64,000 bases of DNA from Oscheius dolichura (Eukaryota; Nematoda; Chromadorea; Rhabditida; Rhabditidae). Below, one piece after another: positions 45,231-56,624 of the stretch. How positions within the stretch are numbered: the stretch's first letter is position 1; each line of letters starts with the position of its first letter. The translations under genes and the position numbers were made by a program. The DNA lies in NCBI GenBank assembly GCA_932521035.1, contig OW051494.1, forward strand, positions 248,001 through 312,000, in the 5' to 3' direction. The notes beneath the pieces were generated by a model that was not told where the DNA came from, searched no databases, and saw nothing but the letters and a program-made list of their open reading frames with translations.

Positions 45231-46989
45231 GAAAATCGGTTCTGAACGAAAATTAACAAGGAAAATGAGTTGAAATACTGATTATAGGCTGTACAATTGA
45301 ATTAATTATGATATTTTTATTGTTCTGGTGTTAACAAAACAATAACTAAAGATTATATCAATATTTTGGTTCAGTATGCCGGCGCCGTCTCCCGTTTTCG
45401 TCTCTAGGCCGCTAGTAAGCTCCTGATGACCACTATCAACCGGAATAAGAGTTTTCCAGGGGTAAAAAGAAAGCCAGAAAACTTTTATGGTAGAGAAGCA
45501 AAGTTTTATTCAATTAACCACATGATCTTGCCAGTATTCCCCAATTCCAGGGAGCCAGTCCGTTTGTGATGGTCAATTTGAACTAGGATAAGCTCTTTTT
45601 ATAGATGAAAACATGATTAAAAGCTGTCTAAAGATATTCTGGAGAAGAACTACGTATCTTATTCAACTAACCACAGAATTTCACGCCAAGAGAAGAAGAA
45701 ACAGCTTTCAATCTCCTGGAACAAACGGAGTACCACAAGCGATGACGAGAAGCTCTGAAAAGGCTCTCATAACGATTTCCGCGGACTTCTGATGAAAAAG
45801 AGGGAAAATATAGTAATTAGAGTGACTCACAATAGAAATCCAGCTGATCCTGTCCTTGCCGCCCCGTCTCCCATCCAAGAGGACTATCGATTAGTCGCCG
45901 GTTCTTGCCTCCTGGGCTTGATGGCCCTCAATTGAGGATCTTGGGAAGTGGGTCATAGCCTTTGGATATCTGGACGGGTGGATAGGAAAGGAGGGGTTAT
46001 AATGGCGCCTCCTGAAACGAACTAGAGCTGGTATCCGAGAAGAGAAGAAAGTGACCAAACTTTTCTAGAAAATCCCCCTTTTTTTACTGGAATTTCAATA
46101 AAATTAGACTAAAAATATGGAAATCAAGGTCCTAGACTCATTTTAAACAAGAGAAAGCGGTTTTAAAATATCATATTTATTTTCTCGTTAAATAATAGCG
46201 GTCCCTGTCAATCTTATAATTCTCCAGTATCCAACTGAAAAAAGTACGATATTAAAAAAAGGGGGAAATTGCCTAACTCATTTCCATGATGTCCAACGTG
46301 AATCATTTGTATTCGCTGTAGAGCTGGCCATAGGTGTAATAGACAGTTCAGAGCAGTATCCGTCTTGTCATCATGTTCAAGAAGTTCATCGTCCTGCACC
46401 TCTCAGTTTGTTCCATAATCTGAAGAGAGAGACGAATAGATTGGGTCAAAAGACGCTGAACTGTCGCCCTGTAGCAAATAGCCGTTATTTACCTTTTTTT
46501 GTCCATTTCTAACGGATTTTTTTACCGTTTAAAGTTAAATCAGATCGGGAATCAACTAGACATTTCTATAGTAATCATATTTTAATGGGCACAAAATGGA
46601 ATAGAATTGAATTGCGCGCAGGTGTCCCGGTAAGACGGGGGTTATCCGTTAGAAAGCGGCTATTTTAGCTTCTAAATTTAACAAAAAAACGTGTATATTA
46701 ATACCAACCGTATTGGGAACAATTCCAGCAGCTTGGGAACCATTGCCACCTTCTTCCAGAGGAATTAGACCGCCTGCTAGTCGACGCCAGCAGGCATTTG
46801 TAGGGAAAAAGCACTGGAGATATGCCAGTACTGAAAATTGAATTTTTGATAAGGAGATGGGGGAAAGTAAGAGAAATTGAAGAGGGGAAAGAAGTAAGGC
46901 CCCCTTTTTAGGCCGACTTTGGGAATGCTGACGGTCTCTGGACCTCTGGCGGCCACCCACACAGGAGCCGCCGTTGCCAGTGGCTTCTA
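45231..46989. other. AT-rich region, no supported gene
   Basis: Short frames at 46214-46399 and 46649-47068 (minus) lack domains and consistent splice signals. Confidence 0.3.
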
Positions 46990-47450
46990 GGTCAATCAAT
47001 AACGCCAGGCAGCGCCGTTTTCTTTTCTGTCCCTTGGCAAATAAAAAATGTATCGCTGTAGGAACCAATTATACGGTAGACTGAACAGTTAGGTCGCATT
47101 GCGGCCCTAGGCTTGGCTGGCACAGCTCCAAAAACCGCGACGCTGACCGCCGTCGACCGTCCCGCTTCCAAAATGAGTCGTCCTCTTTCTCTTCCTCATT
47201 TTCCATAAAAATATGCCATTTTTCTTCCATTTTAAAGCGTTTTATATCAATTCTGTCAATTTCCTCTTCCCCTACCCGCCATTATTGCCCCTAATTGACC
47301 TCTGCCGTGTTTTTGACGCCAACCGCCTTGATCTCCCGTCCGTACCCATTTCTAGCCCCAAAATCTCCAATTTCCTTTATTTTCCTCTCATTTTCGTTAT
47401 TTTAATTCTATTTTGCAGGATCATTCATACATAATGTCCTAATTCTTTCA
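46990..47450 (+). repeat. Dispersed repeat family, copy 1
   Basis: Contains TTGCGGCCCTAGGCT, CCGCGACGC and CCGTCCCGCTTC blocks followed by a pyrimidine-rich tail that ends AGGATCATTCATACATAATG. It matches 51280-51700 over most of its length and 50262-50440 over its first half. Confidence 0.75.
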
Positions 47451-47859
47451 TCAGCTTTTTATAGTAAAGTCAAAACCTATACAAAAGAAGAATTACCAAA
47501 TTGTCCAGCTGTGGGAGCACTACTGGCCTCCATAAATGTGGCTTTTTTTTCGAAAGAACGCCTTCTTCCAGTACCAAGGTTAGCAAAATTTTAAAGGCTG
47601 TTTTTAAAGCGCGTGAGTTTATTCAAAATTCCGCCGAGCTAGTTTATTATTTCCAGAACAACATATTCTCCTCCCTGAACTGGAGAGCTCTGCCATCTCT
47701 CTTCAATTGGTCAACGCAACTAACCGCCGCAATATGACGACTGTCCAGCACAGTTATTAGGCTGGGAGAAGATTTCTTCAACAGAAGATGAGACAGATAT
47801 CTTCTTATACGAGACAATTGGATACAAGGTTCGTTACACATTATCGAGCAAATAATCGA

Positions 47860-47880
47860 GCCCGGCGCGAAGCGCCGGGC
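47860..47880. repeat. Perfect GC hairpin
   Basis: GCCCGGCGC-gaa-GCGCCGGGC: a 9 bp stem with a 3-base loop in AT-rich surroundings. Such hairpins occur near Helitron 3' ends, but the expected CTRR end is not seen next to it. Confidence 0.6.
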
Positions 47881-47920
47881 GTGATTTGGGTTTACTCAGA
47901 GCACATGCCAAGCCCTTTTT

Positions 47921-48620
47921 TTGATTTTAATGGTGTAACTTTTTTCAGTTAGAAGATATCAAAAATCTGACTTCACCACCGTTTTCCTCGTAGTTGATTA
48001 CCCCTAGTGACCAATTTTCATGAAATTTGCCCATAAAATAGATGAGCTACGACTACAAACGTGTTTTGAAAAGTGGCGCCGTCCGCCGTCCGCCGTCCGC
48101 CGTCCGCGTCCGCCCGCTGTGGCGCTTTCCGCTGTGGCTCTTTCCGCTGTGGCTCTTTCCGCTGTGGCTCTTTTTTTTTCAAAACTTTTTGTACGCATTG
48201 AAAAACTTTTACAAAGCAGCTATATATACAGTTTTTTACGGTGATTCTGAATATGTAATAAAACAATTGGGTTGGTGGGTTAGTTTTTAAGCTATTGCGT
48301 CAACAATATTTTTTGATGATTGTTTCGGTAGCTCTTTTCGGCTACAGAATTTTGGAAGTGTGACATGGCTATCTTATTTGGGATGGTCTTTTACACCTTG
48401 GTACCAATTTTCATGAAAGTTGGCTAAAAAAATGGAAGAGCCACAGCATCAAACAGATGCGGCACTTCGTCGACGGCTTTTCGCTGTGGCCTTTTTTGAA
48501 CAAGGTTGTGTGCCCATCTAAAAACCTTTTCAAAACAGTTATATATACAGTTTTTTACACTGATTCCGAATATGTAATAAAAAAATTAGTAGATGGATTA
48601 GTTTTTCAGCTACTAGGGTG
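47921..48620 (+). repeat. Two tandem copies of a ~350 bp unit with internal minisatellite
   Basis: 47940-48300 and 48335-48620 share CCAATTTTCATGAAA, TATATATACAGTTTTTTAC and GAATATGTAATAAAA in the same order. The first copy carries an insert of short repeats: a CCGTCCG run (48076-48110) and three copies of a 15-mer, TTTCCGCTGTGGCTC (48127-48171). Confidence 0.75.
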
Positions 48621-48795
48621 AAGGGTAAGTTCTGTCAATGACCTCATAACTTTTGACAGAGACGGCTTTACGGGGCATATGAACACTTCCTAGGTAGATC
48701 TCCGTGTGGCCGATCTGATAAACCAAACCAAAAAATAATTGCATGTGATTGCGAAATTCCGAAAAAAACTGAATACCCAGTGCGTATTGAAATTA

Positions 48796-48838
48796 CGGCT
48801 CAATAGGTCGAGGGTTCGATCCCGCTCGGCGTCAATCT
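48796..48838 (+). other. tRNA-derived fragment with B box
   Basis: GGTCGAGGGTTCGATCCCGC contains a match to the Pol III B box (GGTTCGATCC) followed soon by TTTT. The upstream part does not fold as a complete tRNA and no good A box is present, so this is a tRNA relic or the 3' part of a tRNA-derived SINE. Confidence 0.45.
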
Positions 48839-49213
48839 TTTACACTCCGTTCTATCTTGTTTTCCCCAAACCCACTGCGCCATTTGGCCAATGGACAATT
48901 TTTGGAAAATGGATGATTTCCACGGAAAATAAAAGTTTGATAGATGATTTTGATCAGCTCTTTGAGCCCGATCGAACGTTGTATTCACTTTTTTTTAAAT
49001 GGCCAGCAAATTTCGCCCATCAAGCAGCTGCGGCGCTCCCTCGCCGTGGCTTTCTTATTTTTTGAAGAGTTGGACTGTAGAGCCGTAAATGCTTCCTAAA
49101 ACGACCTCATTCGTGGCTTCGTTGGACACTACAATTTTTTTGTTGTGTCTCTTATTTTCGCGGCGCAAGCTTTAAGATCCATGATATTCTACCGAATATC
49201 AACAAAAAGCGAA

Positions 49214-49805
49214 CAATCCGTTTGTTAAAAAGAGGAATCTCAATAAAAAGGGTGATTTGGGAGAGCCTACAAAAAGGGAACAATACTCGTTCAGTTAAAA
49301 TATAACCAAATCACGGCTATCTTTTTGGATATTGCCCTTTCTCTGCTATTTTCGGCAATGAATTATGTTCAGCCATGGAAAATAGGACTCTGGGAAAAAA
49401 AATAAAGGCATTGTCTCTGGGAACGGGTATTTCCATGACACAAAATACTGACAAAGCGGACATATGCGGGGGGTCGAGGGGGGCGGCAGCCCCCCTCGTA
49501 AGTTGAAAAGAATGAAAGTAGGGAAAAGTAGAATACGATGTAGATGTAAGCATTTCAAACAGGCTTCTTCCCATGAATAAGAGCATACTGATATGACGGG
49601 CCTGGGCGGGGGGTCGAGGGGGGCGGCAGCCCCCCTCGTAGATTATAAATAAAAAGGAAAAATCAAAGTAGAAGACTGAAAGTTGTCGATCCTAACCGGT
49701 AGCCGTGATTTGGTTATATTTTAACTGAACGAGTATTGTTCCCTTTTTGTAGGCTCTCCCAAATCACCCTTTTTATTGAGATTCCTCTTTTTAACAAACG
49801 GATTG
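49214..49805. mobile_element. Element with perfect 106 bp terminal inverted repeats
   Basis: 49214-49319 and 49700-49805 are exact reverse complements as read by eye. The 380-base interior has two copies of a perfect 9 bp hairpin (CGAGGGGGG-cggcag-CCCCCCTCG) at 49475-49498 and 49615-49638, exactly 140 bases apart. The interior has no transposase-like frame and no target duplication was seen, so it is either a non-autonomous transposon or a snap-back duplication. Confidence 0.7.
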
Positions 49806-50261
49806 CCTCCTGTTTCCAGGTTGTGAAGAGCGTTAACCAGAGGTGGCCGAAAAGTTTTTTGAAGGAAATTGAAGACGTCTTCCCTGCATCCCTCTGGCCG
49901 CTCAGGTTGTTGCCCAGCCAATGGATCATATCGCACCGATCGACAAGTTTTTAATAAATTTGCATTATCTATTTGTTGTTTTTGTATGGGGAGAAGGGCG
50001 TCGTTTTAGCTGGATCTGGAAGAAATAGCCGGGGTTTTTAGCCATTTTTGAGCTTGAAACGATCACAACGAAGAGATATGAAGAGAGCGAGAGAGGGAAA
50101 AGATTAGGGGCAGCGTTTTGGCCATGTTTGAAAGAGGTTACGCCTATCTGCTCTGCCAGGCAGTAGCTGCCGTTTCTTTGTAGGCGCCATCATGTTGATC
50201 CACATTGCCAGACAGGCTTCCCTTTTCTGCATTTCATGAACTAGTAGCACATTTATCGTTT

Positions 50262-50440
50262 TAAGGCCTTAGGATACGGTAAATAACCTAACGCGCCACA
50301 TGGCGGCCCTAGGCTCGGCTGGCACAGCTCAAAAAACCGCGACGCCGACCACCGTCGACCGTCCCGCTTCCAAAATGAGTCGTTCTCTTTCTCTTCCTCA
50401 TTTTTCATAAAAATATGCCATTTTCCTTCCATTTTTTTTT
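50262..50440 (+). repeat. Dispersed repeat family, copy 2 (truncated)
   Basis: Shares the GC-rich head with copies 1 and 3, then breaks off inside the Pyr-rich part near 50440. Confidence 0.7.
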
Positions 50441-50789
50441 ATCTTCCGCTCGGGAATCAAGATTTTCTAGGTACGCTAGAGTCTCCCCCTGGAAATGGAG
50501 CCCCTTATTCAGATTTAAGGAAAACATGCCCGGTCTCCATAAATGGGGCTTAAATTTCTTTTCTCTTGGGGGCACCCCCCAGTCAGCGCCAGCAAGCTCC
50601 ATAAGTCCTGCAACGTTTTTGATTGAAAAACTACACACCAATAATGATAGTATTCGAGTAATATTAAATAAAGTCTTATTATCTATCTATCTGTTGTTTT
50701 CAGTGTGGGGAAAGTGTTCATTTTTGTGAAATTTCTATTACCAATAAGTATTACTACTGTATTTTATGGAAGAACATAGATGGAAGGAG

Positions 50790-51180
50790 TGATATCACCA
50801 GCTCAAAATAGGCCCCATTCAACAGAAAACAGCTGGCGCGGGTCTTGAGACGCTTGCCTTACTACAGTACGGTTACTGTATGAATGGGGCGCAAATATTA
50901 GAGAATGGTTATTTTTTCTTTTCCGTTCTTCCCTGTCTTCTTACTCCGCTTCGAGACCTTCTTCCTTGTTTGCCGGGTCATCCAGTGGTTTTGGAAGAAG
51001 AACTGATCGTTTTATGGGCATCCACGGACCAGTTCAGTTCTCCATATCCTTTCCAATAAGTGTCATGCTTTCCCATGGACAATTCAGAATTAGAGATCCC
51101 TGTACAATCCTACCTAGTGTTCCAGTGATATATCCAGAGAGCTCCCATACCGATAGAATGCTTCCTTTGGTTACTTTCTA
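50790..51180 (+). repeat. Segmental duplicate, copy 1
   Basis: Contains CACCAGCTCAAAAT, GTGGCGCGGGT-type and CCGCTTCGAGACCTTCTTCC words that recur in the same order at 54955-55560. Similarity is interrupted by indels. Confidence 0.6.
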
Positions 51181-51279
51181 GGTCAACTTTAAAAGGCGTT
51201 ACGCCGCCAGGAGGGGTCTGGCGGGCACACGTTCATTAGACACAAACACAGAAGAGGCCGTTCCCCCTCCCTATGACCA

Positions 51280-51700
51280 TCAGTGCCAGGCAACGCAGTT
51301 CTTTGCTCGTTGTCATGAATCCATAAAAAAATGTTTCGCTACAAGAACCTAGAATACGGTAGAACAGTCAGGTCGCATTGCGGCCCTAGGCTCGGCTGCC
51401 AAAAACCGCGACGCCTACCGTCCCGCTTCTAAAATGAGTCATCCTCTCTTTGTCCCTCAGTTTTCATAAAAAATATGCCATTTTCTTATCATTTTTAAGG
51501 CGTTTTATATCAATTCTGTCAATTTCCTCTTCCCCGCCATTATTGTCCCTAATTGACCTCTGCCGTGTCTTTGACGCCAGCCGCCTCCATCCCCATTCCA
51601 TACCAATTTCTAGCCCCAAAATCTCCAAGTTCCTTTATTTTTCTCACATTTTCTTGGTTTAATTCTATTTTTCAGGATCATTCATACATAATGTCCTTGC
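51280..51700 (+). repeat. Dispersed repeat family, copy 3
   Basis: As copy 1, with a deletion inside the GC-rich head. Same orientation as the other two copies. Confidence 0.75.
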
Positions 51701-52880
51701 TTTCCTACCAAAACCTCCGAAGCCTACGGTGCAAACTATGCAGAAGAAATGAGTTGTTAGCCATCTGGCTGCTCTAGCCTCCATAAATGGGGCTTGATCT
51801 TCTTTTTTGGGAGAAGAAGACCTTCTCTACTGCCTACTCAAGATCTTGCTGACAAGAATGTGGCACCCAATACAACCGAGCATTGTTCTAACCCGTGTAA
51901 GTTCGTTCTAACTTCATTTTTTTAATCAAAAACGTTTTAGTGTTTTGTGCACAAGGATATTAACAGTGAGAACGAAGACAAGGAAAAAATTAACGCACAA
52001 GACTTAATTTAAATAAAAATATTAACAATTCTTTTGTTTTTAGGGGGGATTTTGGGCTCAAATAGTTGATTAAACTATCAATTGAAGGAAATTTTCATCC
52101 AAGACTCGGCTTCTCGAATACGGATCCATTCATCGACTTCTTTTCAGGGAAATGGGGGCAAAACAAAAGAAGACTCCAGGAAAGGAGGATAGAACGGATT
52201 CCCTGGGTGCATAATTGAAGGAGAACGGTCACAGCGCTGTGGCACTGTGGCGGTACGGCTGTCTAACTGTGGCACCATTCGATTGATCAGAATCTTCTCA
52301 TTTTGTTGTCCAGTCTCTAATTCCTCCTCTATTTCAACATTCCCGTGACCTTTTCATTTCAAACCCTCTTCCCATGATCCAGTGGGTGGCTATGACTCAG
52401 CCGCCGACGGGTCAACGGGCCGAGGGGCCTTTTTTCCTTGTCCAGGACACGGCTCTCTTTTTCTCTTCCTTCCTCTTTTCGAACTTTCCTGCTTACTCGC
52501 GCGTAACAAAATTAATCCCCTTCCTCTTCTCTAGCTATTTTTAATTCCCTCCTTTAAATGGGGGAAAGAATAATCCGCGCTTCTTGTCATTTCTCCCTTG
52601 TTTTCAATTTCAGCAACTACGTAATCAGTTTAATCATTTTATGACGAGGTTCTTCTCATTTTTTGGATATTTTTGTGCAGAGGGTTTAAATAAAAAGTAG
52701 AAGGCATCAAAATCTTGTAAACATGATGAAATCCTTTGGATTTCGGGCGAGTTTCAGCGATTGGTCACTTGTTTACGCCGAGGGGCAGTGTACTTTAGGG
52801 TGCCTCCTTGTTTTTGTCTTTCCGACCTCGTATCTGAACTTTTTGGCTAATAGTCACGTACTTTTAAGAGGGCTGTACGC
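51700..52880. other. Intergenic region upstream of plus-strand gene
   Basis: Pyrimidine-rich from 52320. A TTTTTGTGCAG acceptor near 52670-52680 could receive a spliced leader. No other feature recognised. Confidence 0.35.
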
Positions 52881-52881
52881 C

Positions 52882-54527
52882 ATGAACCCTTCTAATGAGC
52901 TGTACCCCCTCCCCCAGAACTGTGTCACCGCCCAGGGTCCTCTGACTCGGACTGACGACGGCCGGATACGTATCAATTCAGTTCAAGACAAAGTAAATGG
53001 CTCAAAAAAAAATAATTAACCTATTTCTCAGAGTTTTGAAGACAGCAAGGTCTTCAAATATCTTCGCCCCTGGGCCTTAAAAGCCTTTCAAATAGCCGTG
53101 GATGGCTGGTTGACCTACGAAGAGATATGGGACTACGTCGAATTCGCGACCCCCACAGAGCCCGGCCATAGAATCGAGCTCATCAGACTCCTCAACAGCG
53201 ACAAGGAGCACTTTTATAAAGATATTAAAAAGTGAGTGAAAAGCTCCTAGCAGTTAATGAGGTCCTTACAGGTTCGCTACCTTGGCCGGCGGTCCCAGTG
53301 CTCTCTTCAGGAGGACTCGCGAGAAGAAGCAGAACCTTCAGTGAGTTCCTTTCCAATTGGGCTCTCTTTTTCCTTTCGGCCGTGGTCCATTTAGCCAGTA
53401 AAACTTGTTTCCAGCCATAAAAACGAGGTTTCTCGAGCTGTAGATGGAAATCGGTCAGCTAATCCTATCCATGGGGGCTCCATGAATCAAAAAATTCAGG
53501 TTTCATTTTTTGTGGATTTTTCTTTCTTTTCTCATTTTTCTCTTTTCTGGCTCCAGTTGTGAACACTGAATTCCTGATGTTACAGAATTGGAGACGAAAG
53601 CTCGACGCCTTACGAAGAGATGATCAAGGGAAACATCTCGAAGGACGTGTTCTTTATGCTCTCCGCTGGGATTGTCCCCAGTCCTTACTCTTTGCCAGTC
53701 CAGCTGAATACTGTGAGTTCTCTCTATAGTCTATCGACTACTGAGTATTAAACGCTCTACTCCGCTATATTCTACGGTCATTTTCAGCATGGGGAACAGC
53801 TCGTCAAGCTGGAGGATTTGGTCACCCTAAATTTCCTCAAGACCCATGTAATAAGATACAATGTAAGTTGGATTTTTTTTCTTCCTTCTCCTTTTTAGCA
53901 GTCTATTCCCCTTCTCTTATATTACAGTAACCAGTCCCTAATTTAGGCCAGAGCAGGGCAGATTAACTTCTCGCCCTTTGAAGTCAAGCTAGTGGAAGTC
54001 GAAGAGCCATTGCCTCGGAACCTTTCTAAGAAAATTAAAAAATATAAGGATATTCTGATCCCGAACCTCTGTTCCCCTCGCAGCTATGTGACGATCGTCG
54101 AGTTCATGAAGTACAAATTATTTCCTATTGATCCAGAAGAGATCCGAGTCGTCTTGAAGCACACTCTCCAGGAGAGACAATTCGAGAAGTGTGGAAGGTG
54201 GGTTAGCCTTTCTTGGGTCTCAAGGGGAAATAGGGAACTGTACCATAAAATAGAAACTTTGGGGTTCCAGGAACAAAGTGGAGGGTAACTACTACAAGAC
54301 GGTTGCCCATGGGAGAACCCAGCCAGAAATCCGTCCAGCCATACGGTCGGTAGACGATCTACTACAAATGGTAGAGCCTACTTTTTCCCCCTCTAAAGAC
54401 CTAAATTTAGTTTCAAGGACCTGTCCCGAGGATGCTTTCCCCTCCGGCTGTGCCCACCCCGAATACCCAAGAAAATATCAAGGAAGTGCCCGAGAAGTCG
54501 ACCGAAGACAGGATGGATGAGTCTTGA
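52882..54527 (+). CDS. Unknown 349-residue protein
   Basis: Eight exons join in phase: 52882-52992, 53032-53231, 53272-53340, 53586-53712, 53788-53862, 53947-54197, 54271-54370 and 54411-54527. Short introns and clean phases make this a confident gene, but I do not recognise the family. Exon 2 (GWLTYEEIWDYVEF, then RLLNSDKEHFYKDI) and exon 4 (YEEMIKGNISKDVFFML) are helical. Exon 6 has KLVEVEEPLPRNLSKK, then a compact segment (SYVTIVEFMKYKLFP). The C-terminal tail is Pro/Ser/Glu-rich and ends DRMDES. There is no signal peptide. The start is uncertain: the frame stays open to an ATG at 52723, which would add a hydrophobic stretch; 52882 is chosen because the upstream part looks like leader sequence. 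AATAAA lies near 54741. Confidence 0.7.
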
Positions 54528-54954
54528 GAAGATTTTCCCCCTAATTCCTATCCATTCTTGCCCGTTTTTGATCCCATTTGTTAATTTTCCAGTCAAAAGT
54601 CTTGTCCATTTCAATTTCAGTCATTTCCCACCAGTTTCCTCGTTGTTGCTCAAAATCTTGGTATTTCCGCCCTGCCCGGTTGTTTTCGCTTCCAAGAAGC
54701 TTTACTCATTCCCTGTGCCTTGATCTTTCGCCACGATATCAATAAATGCTGTATTTTATTAGGTTGAGCAATAAAAATATAGTGGTTATAGATTTTTCTC
54801 TTTTCTCATTACGAGAGAGCTTTTTGACTCGAAAATTAGATTTCATCGTTACCCTTAGATATTAGTAGCAATCGATAGATCTCGGCGTAACTAGTAACTT
54901 TTGCTTTTCGAGTAGCCAAATCGAACCACCCAGTATCGAGATTTTCATAATTTA

Positions 54955-55560
54955 CGAGAGATGTCACCACCAGCTCAAAATGGGTCCCAGAAGTCAGGTG
55001 GCGCGGGTTCTGAGACGATTGTCTTACTACACTACTATTATACTGTTACTAACAGAGCCGGCAATCTTATAACGTGGTTGATTCTTTGATTAAGAATAGA
55101 AGAAGCGATAAATTTGGTTTAATAAATTTCAAAAGTGGATAACGGATAGAGGAAGATGAAGAGGAACAACAATTTTGAGGTAAAACAAAGCTTAAAATAA
55201 CCGGGAAAAGAGATACTTTGCACGGGGAGATATGATATTAATTAAGGTTAGAAGGCCTTGTGATGAGCAGGGATAAAAGATCCTGTGGTGTGGAGACAAT
55301 TGCTTCGCGGTCGTCTTCCTCCGCTTCGAGACCTTCTTCCTTGTTTCCCGGGTCATTTTGGGATTTCTGGAAGAAATATGGATCGTTTTATTGGTTTTAT
55401 AGTTATATTCCCTTCTCAATGGCATTTTCTATCATCAGTTTACAACAGAATTAGCAGAACAAGGTCCTGCCCCGGGGGAAAACTCACAGCGATTGGAAAT
55501 TCCCGTACAATCCTGCCCAACATTGAATTTATCCTTCCGGAGAGCTCTGGAACCGAGGGG
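54955..55560 (+). repeat. Segmental duplicate, copy 2
   Basis: Partner of 50790-51180, lying between two convergent genes. Its right end adjoins the last exon of the acidic-protein gene. Confidence 0.6.
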
Positions 55561-55594
55561 CAGGGGATGTCTGCTAAAAAAGGAGATCAATCAG

Positions 55595-56624
55595 CTAGAG
55601 AAGTAGATAAGGAAACGGACCCTGGTTTGTGGAAGTCTCTCCAGGGAAGAAGCTCAAGCTGCTCCTTCTACCAGGGCAATGATCAAGAGACGACTTTCCA
55701 GCCAGTGGAGAGGCTTCCGAGACAGAATCCGTGCTGGTCTTTCTACTTTTTGTCCATTCAATAGGATCTGAACATTGCTTTTAGGCAATAATATGGGGAA
55801 AATGGGGTAACGGTTTCCAGAAAAAGACCAAAAGACCACCCAATCTCTTCAGGACCCCGTTAAAATTAAATTCTCCTACCTGCTAGGTAAAAGTCCGGAA
55901 GAGTGGCGGCCGTTGTGTTTGAATAAGGTGAGAAGGAGTTGGTCTCTTCCTCTGCCAGCATACTTGTCGATTTTGAGAAGAAAGTAGACGGCAAATAGGG
56001 GGTAAAACCCTCATTCTGGCCCATACAGTCCTTGGAATCCGTCTCAACTCCGCTCTGCAGCTCTCGGATCTTTTCCTCCTCTTCCTTGACCATTTGCTCC
56101 ATTTTACTGGAAGAAAGTGGATTATGGTATGAATATAGACAGCAAACCCGATAAGCTGAGATCGTTTCTCTTGGACTTCTCCTAGCTGATGGTCTAGGTC
56201 GATGGCTTCCAGGAGAAGGTGGCGCATTTCTTCAGTTGAGAGCTCCCCGCCTTCAAGAACTTCAGAATAGAGGTCATGGACTCGTTGGGCTATTTCTTGG
56301 GGAGGCAATGGACTGTTTCTGAAGCGGGGAGCCTCTTTTCCCTGCTGGCAGTCTTCCATTGAAGGTTCCTTGTCCAGAGGGCTCAATTGCTCCTGAAGCT
56401 CGCCGTCTTCTCCATCTCCTTCCATTTTCTCTTTTCCAACTTCTACTTCTAACTGTTTCAGTTCATTAAAAGAGGTAGAGAGAGCTCTGAAAGCATAAAA
56501 ATTGGTTAGAAATGGGTAAAAATTACGTTTTGTCCGGTTTAGGTTCCTGTTGAATGGTAGTGGGCAAGGAGGTCCTCCTCCTGGCAAAGTCGAGCTTCAT
56601 AAGTTCTCTAAAAGCCGAATTCAT
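55595..56624 (-). CDS. Acidic, helix-rich 278-residue protein, unknown
   Basis: Four exons join in phase: 56527-56624, 56148-56486, 55880-56106 and 55595-55767. The N-terminus is basic (FARRRTSLP, a possible basophilic kinase site). Residues 45-90 are acidic. Residues 95-165 form a helical, coiled-coil-prone segment (IAQRVHDLYSEVLEGG, HLLLEAIDLDHQLGEVQEK, VKEEEEKIRELQS). The C-terminal third is Ser/Thr-rich and low in structure. No domain was recognised. The ATG follows a TTTAG acceptor by 9 bases, so trans-splicing is likely. It is convergent with the gene at 52882. Confidence 0.65.

Noticed and set aside
48790..48838. Intact tRNA gene
   Set aside because: No acceptor stem, no good A box, and the T stem is imperfect.
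55285..55764. 159-codon plus-strand frame
   Set aside because: Antisense to the last exon of the acidic-protein gene and partly made of the segmental duplicate.
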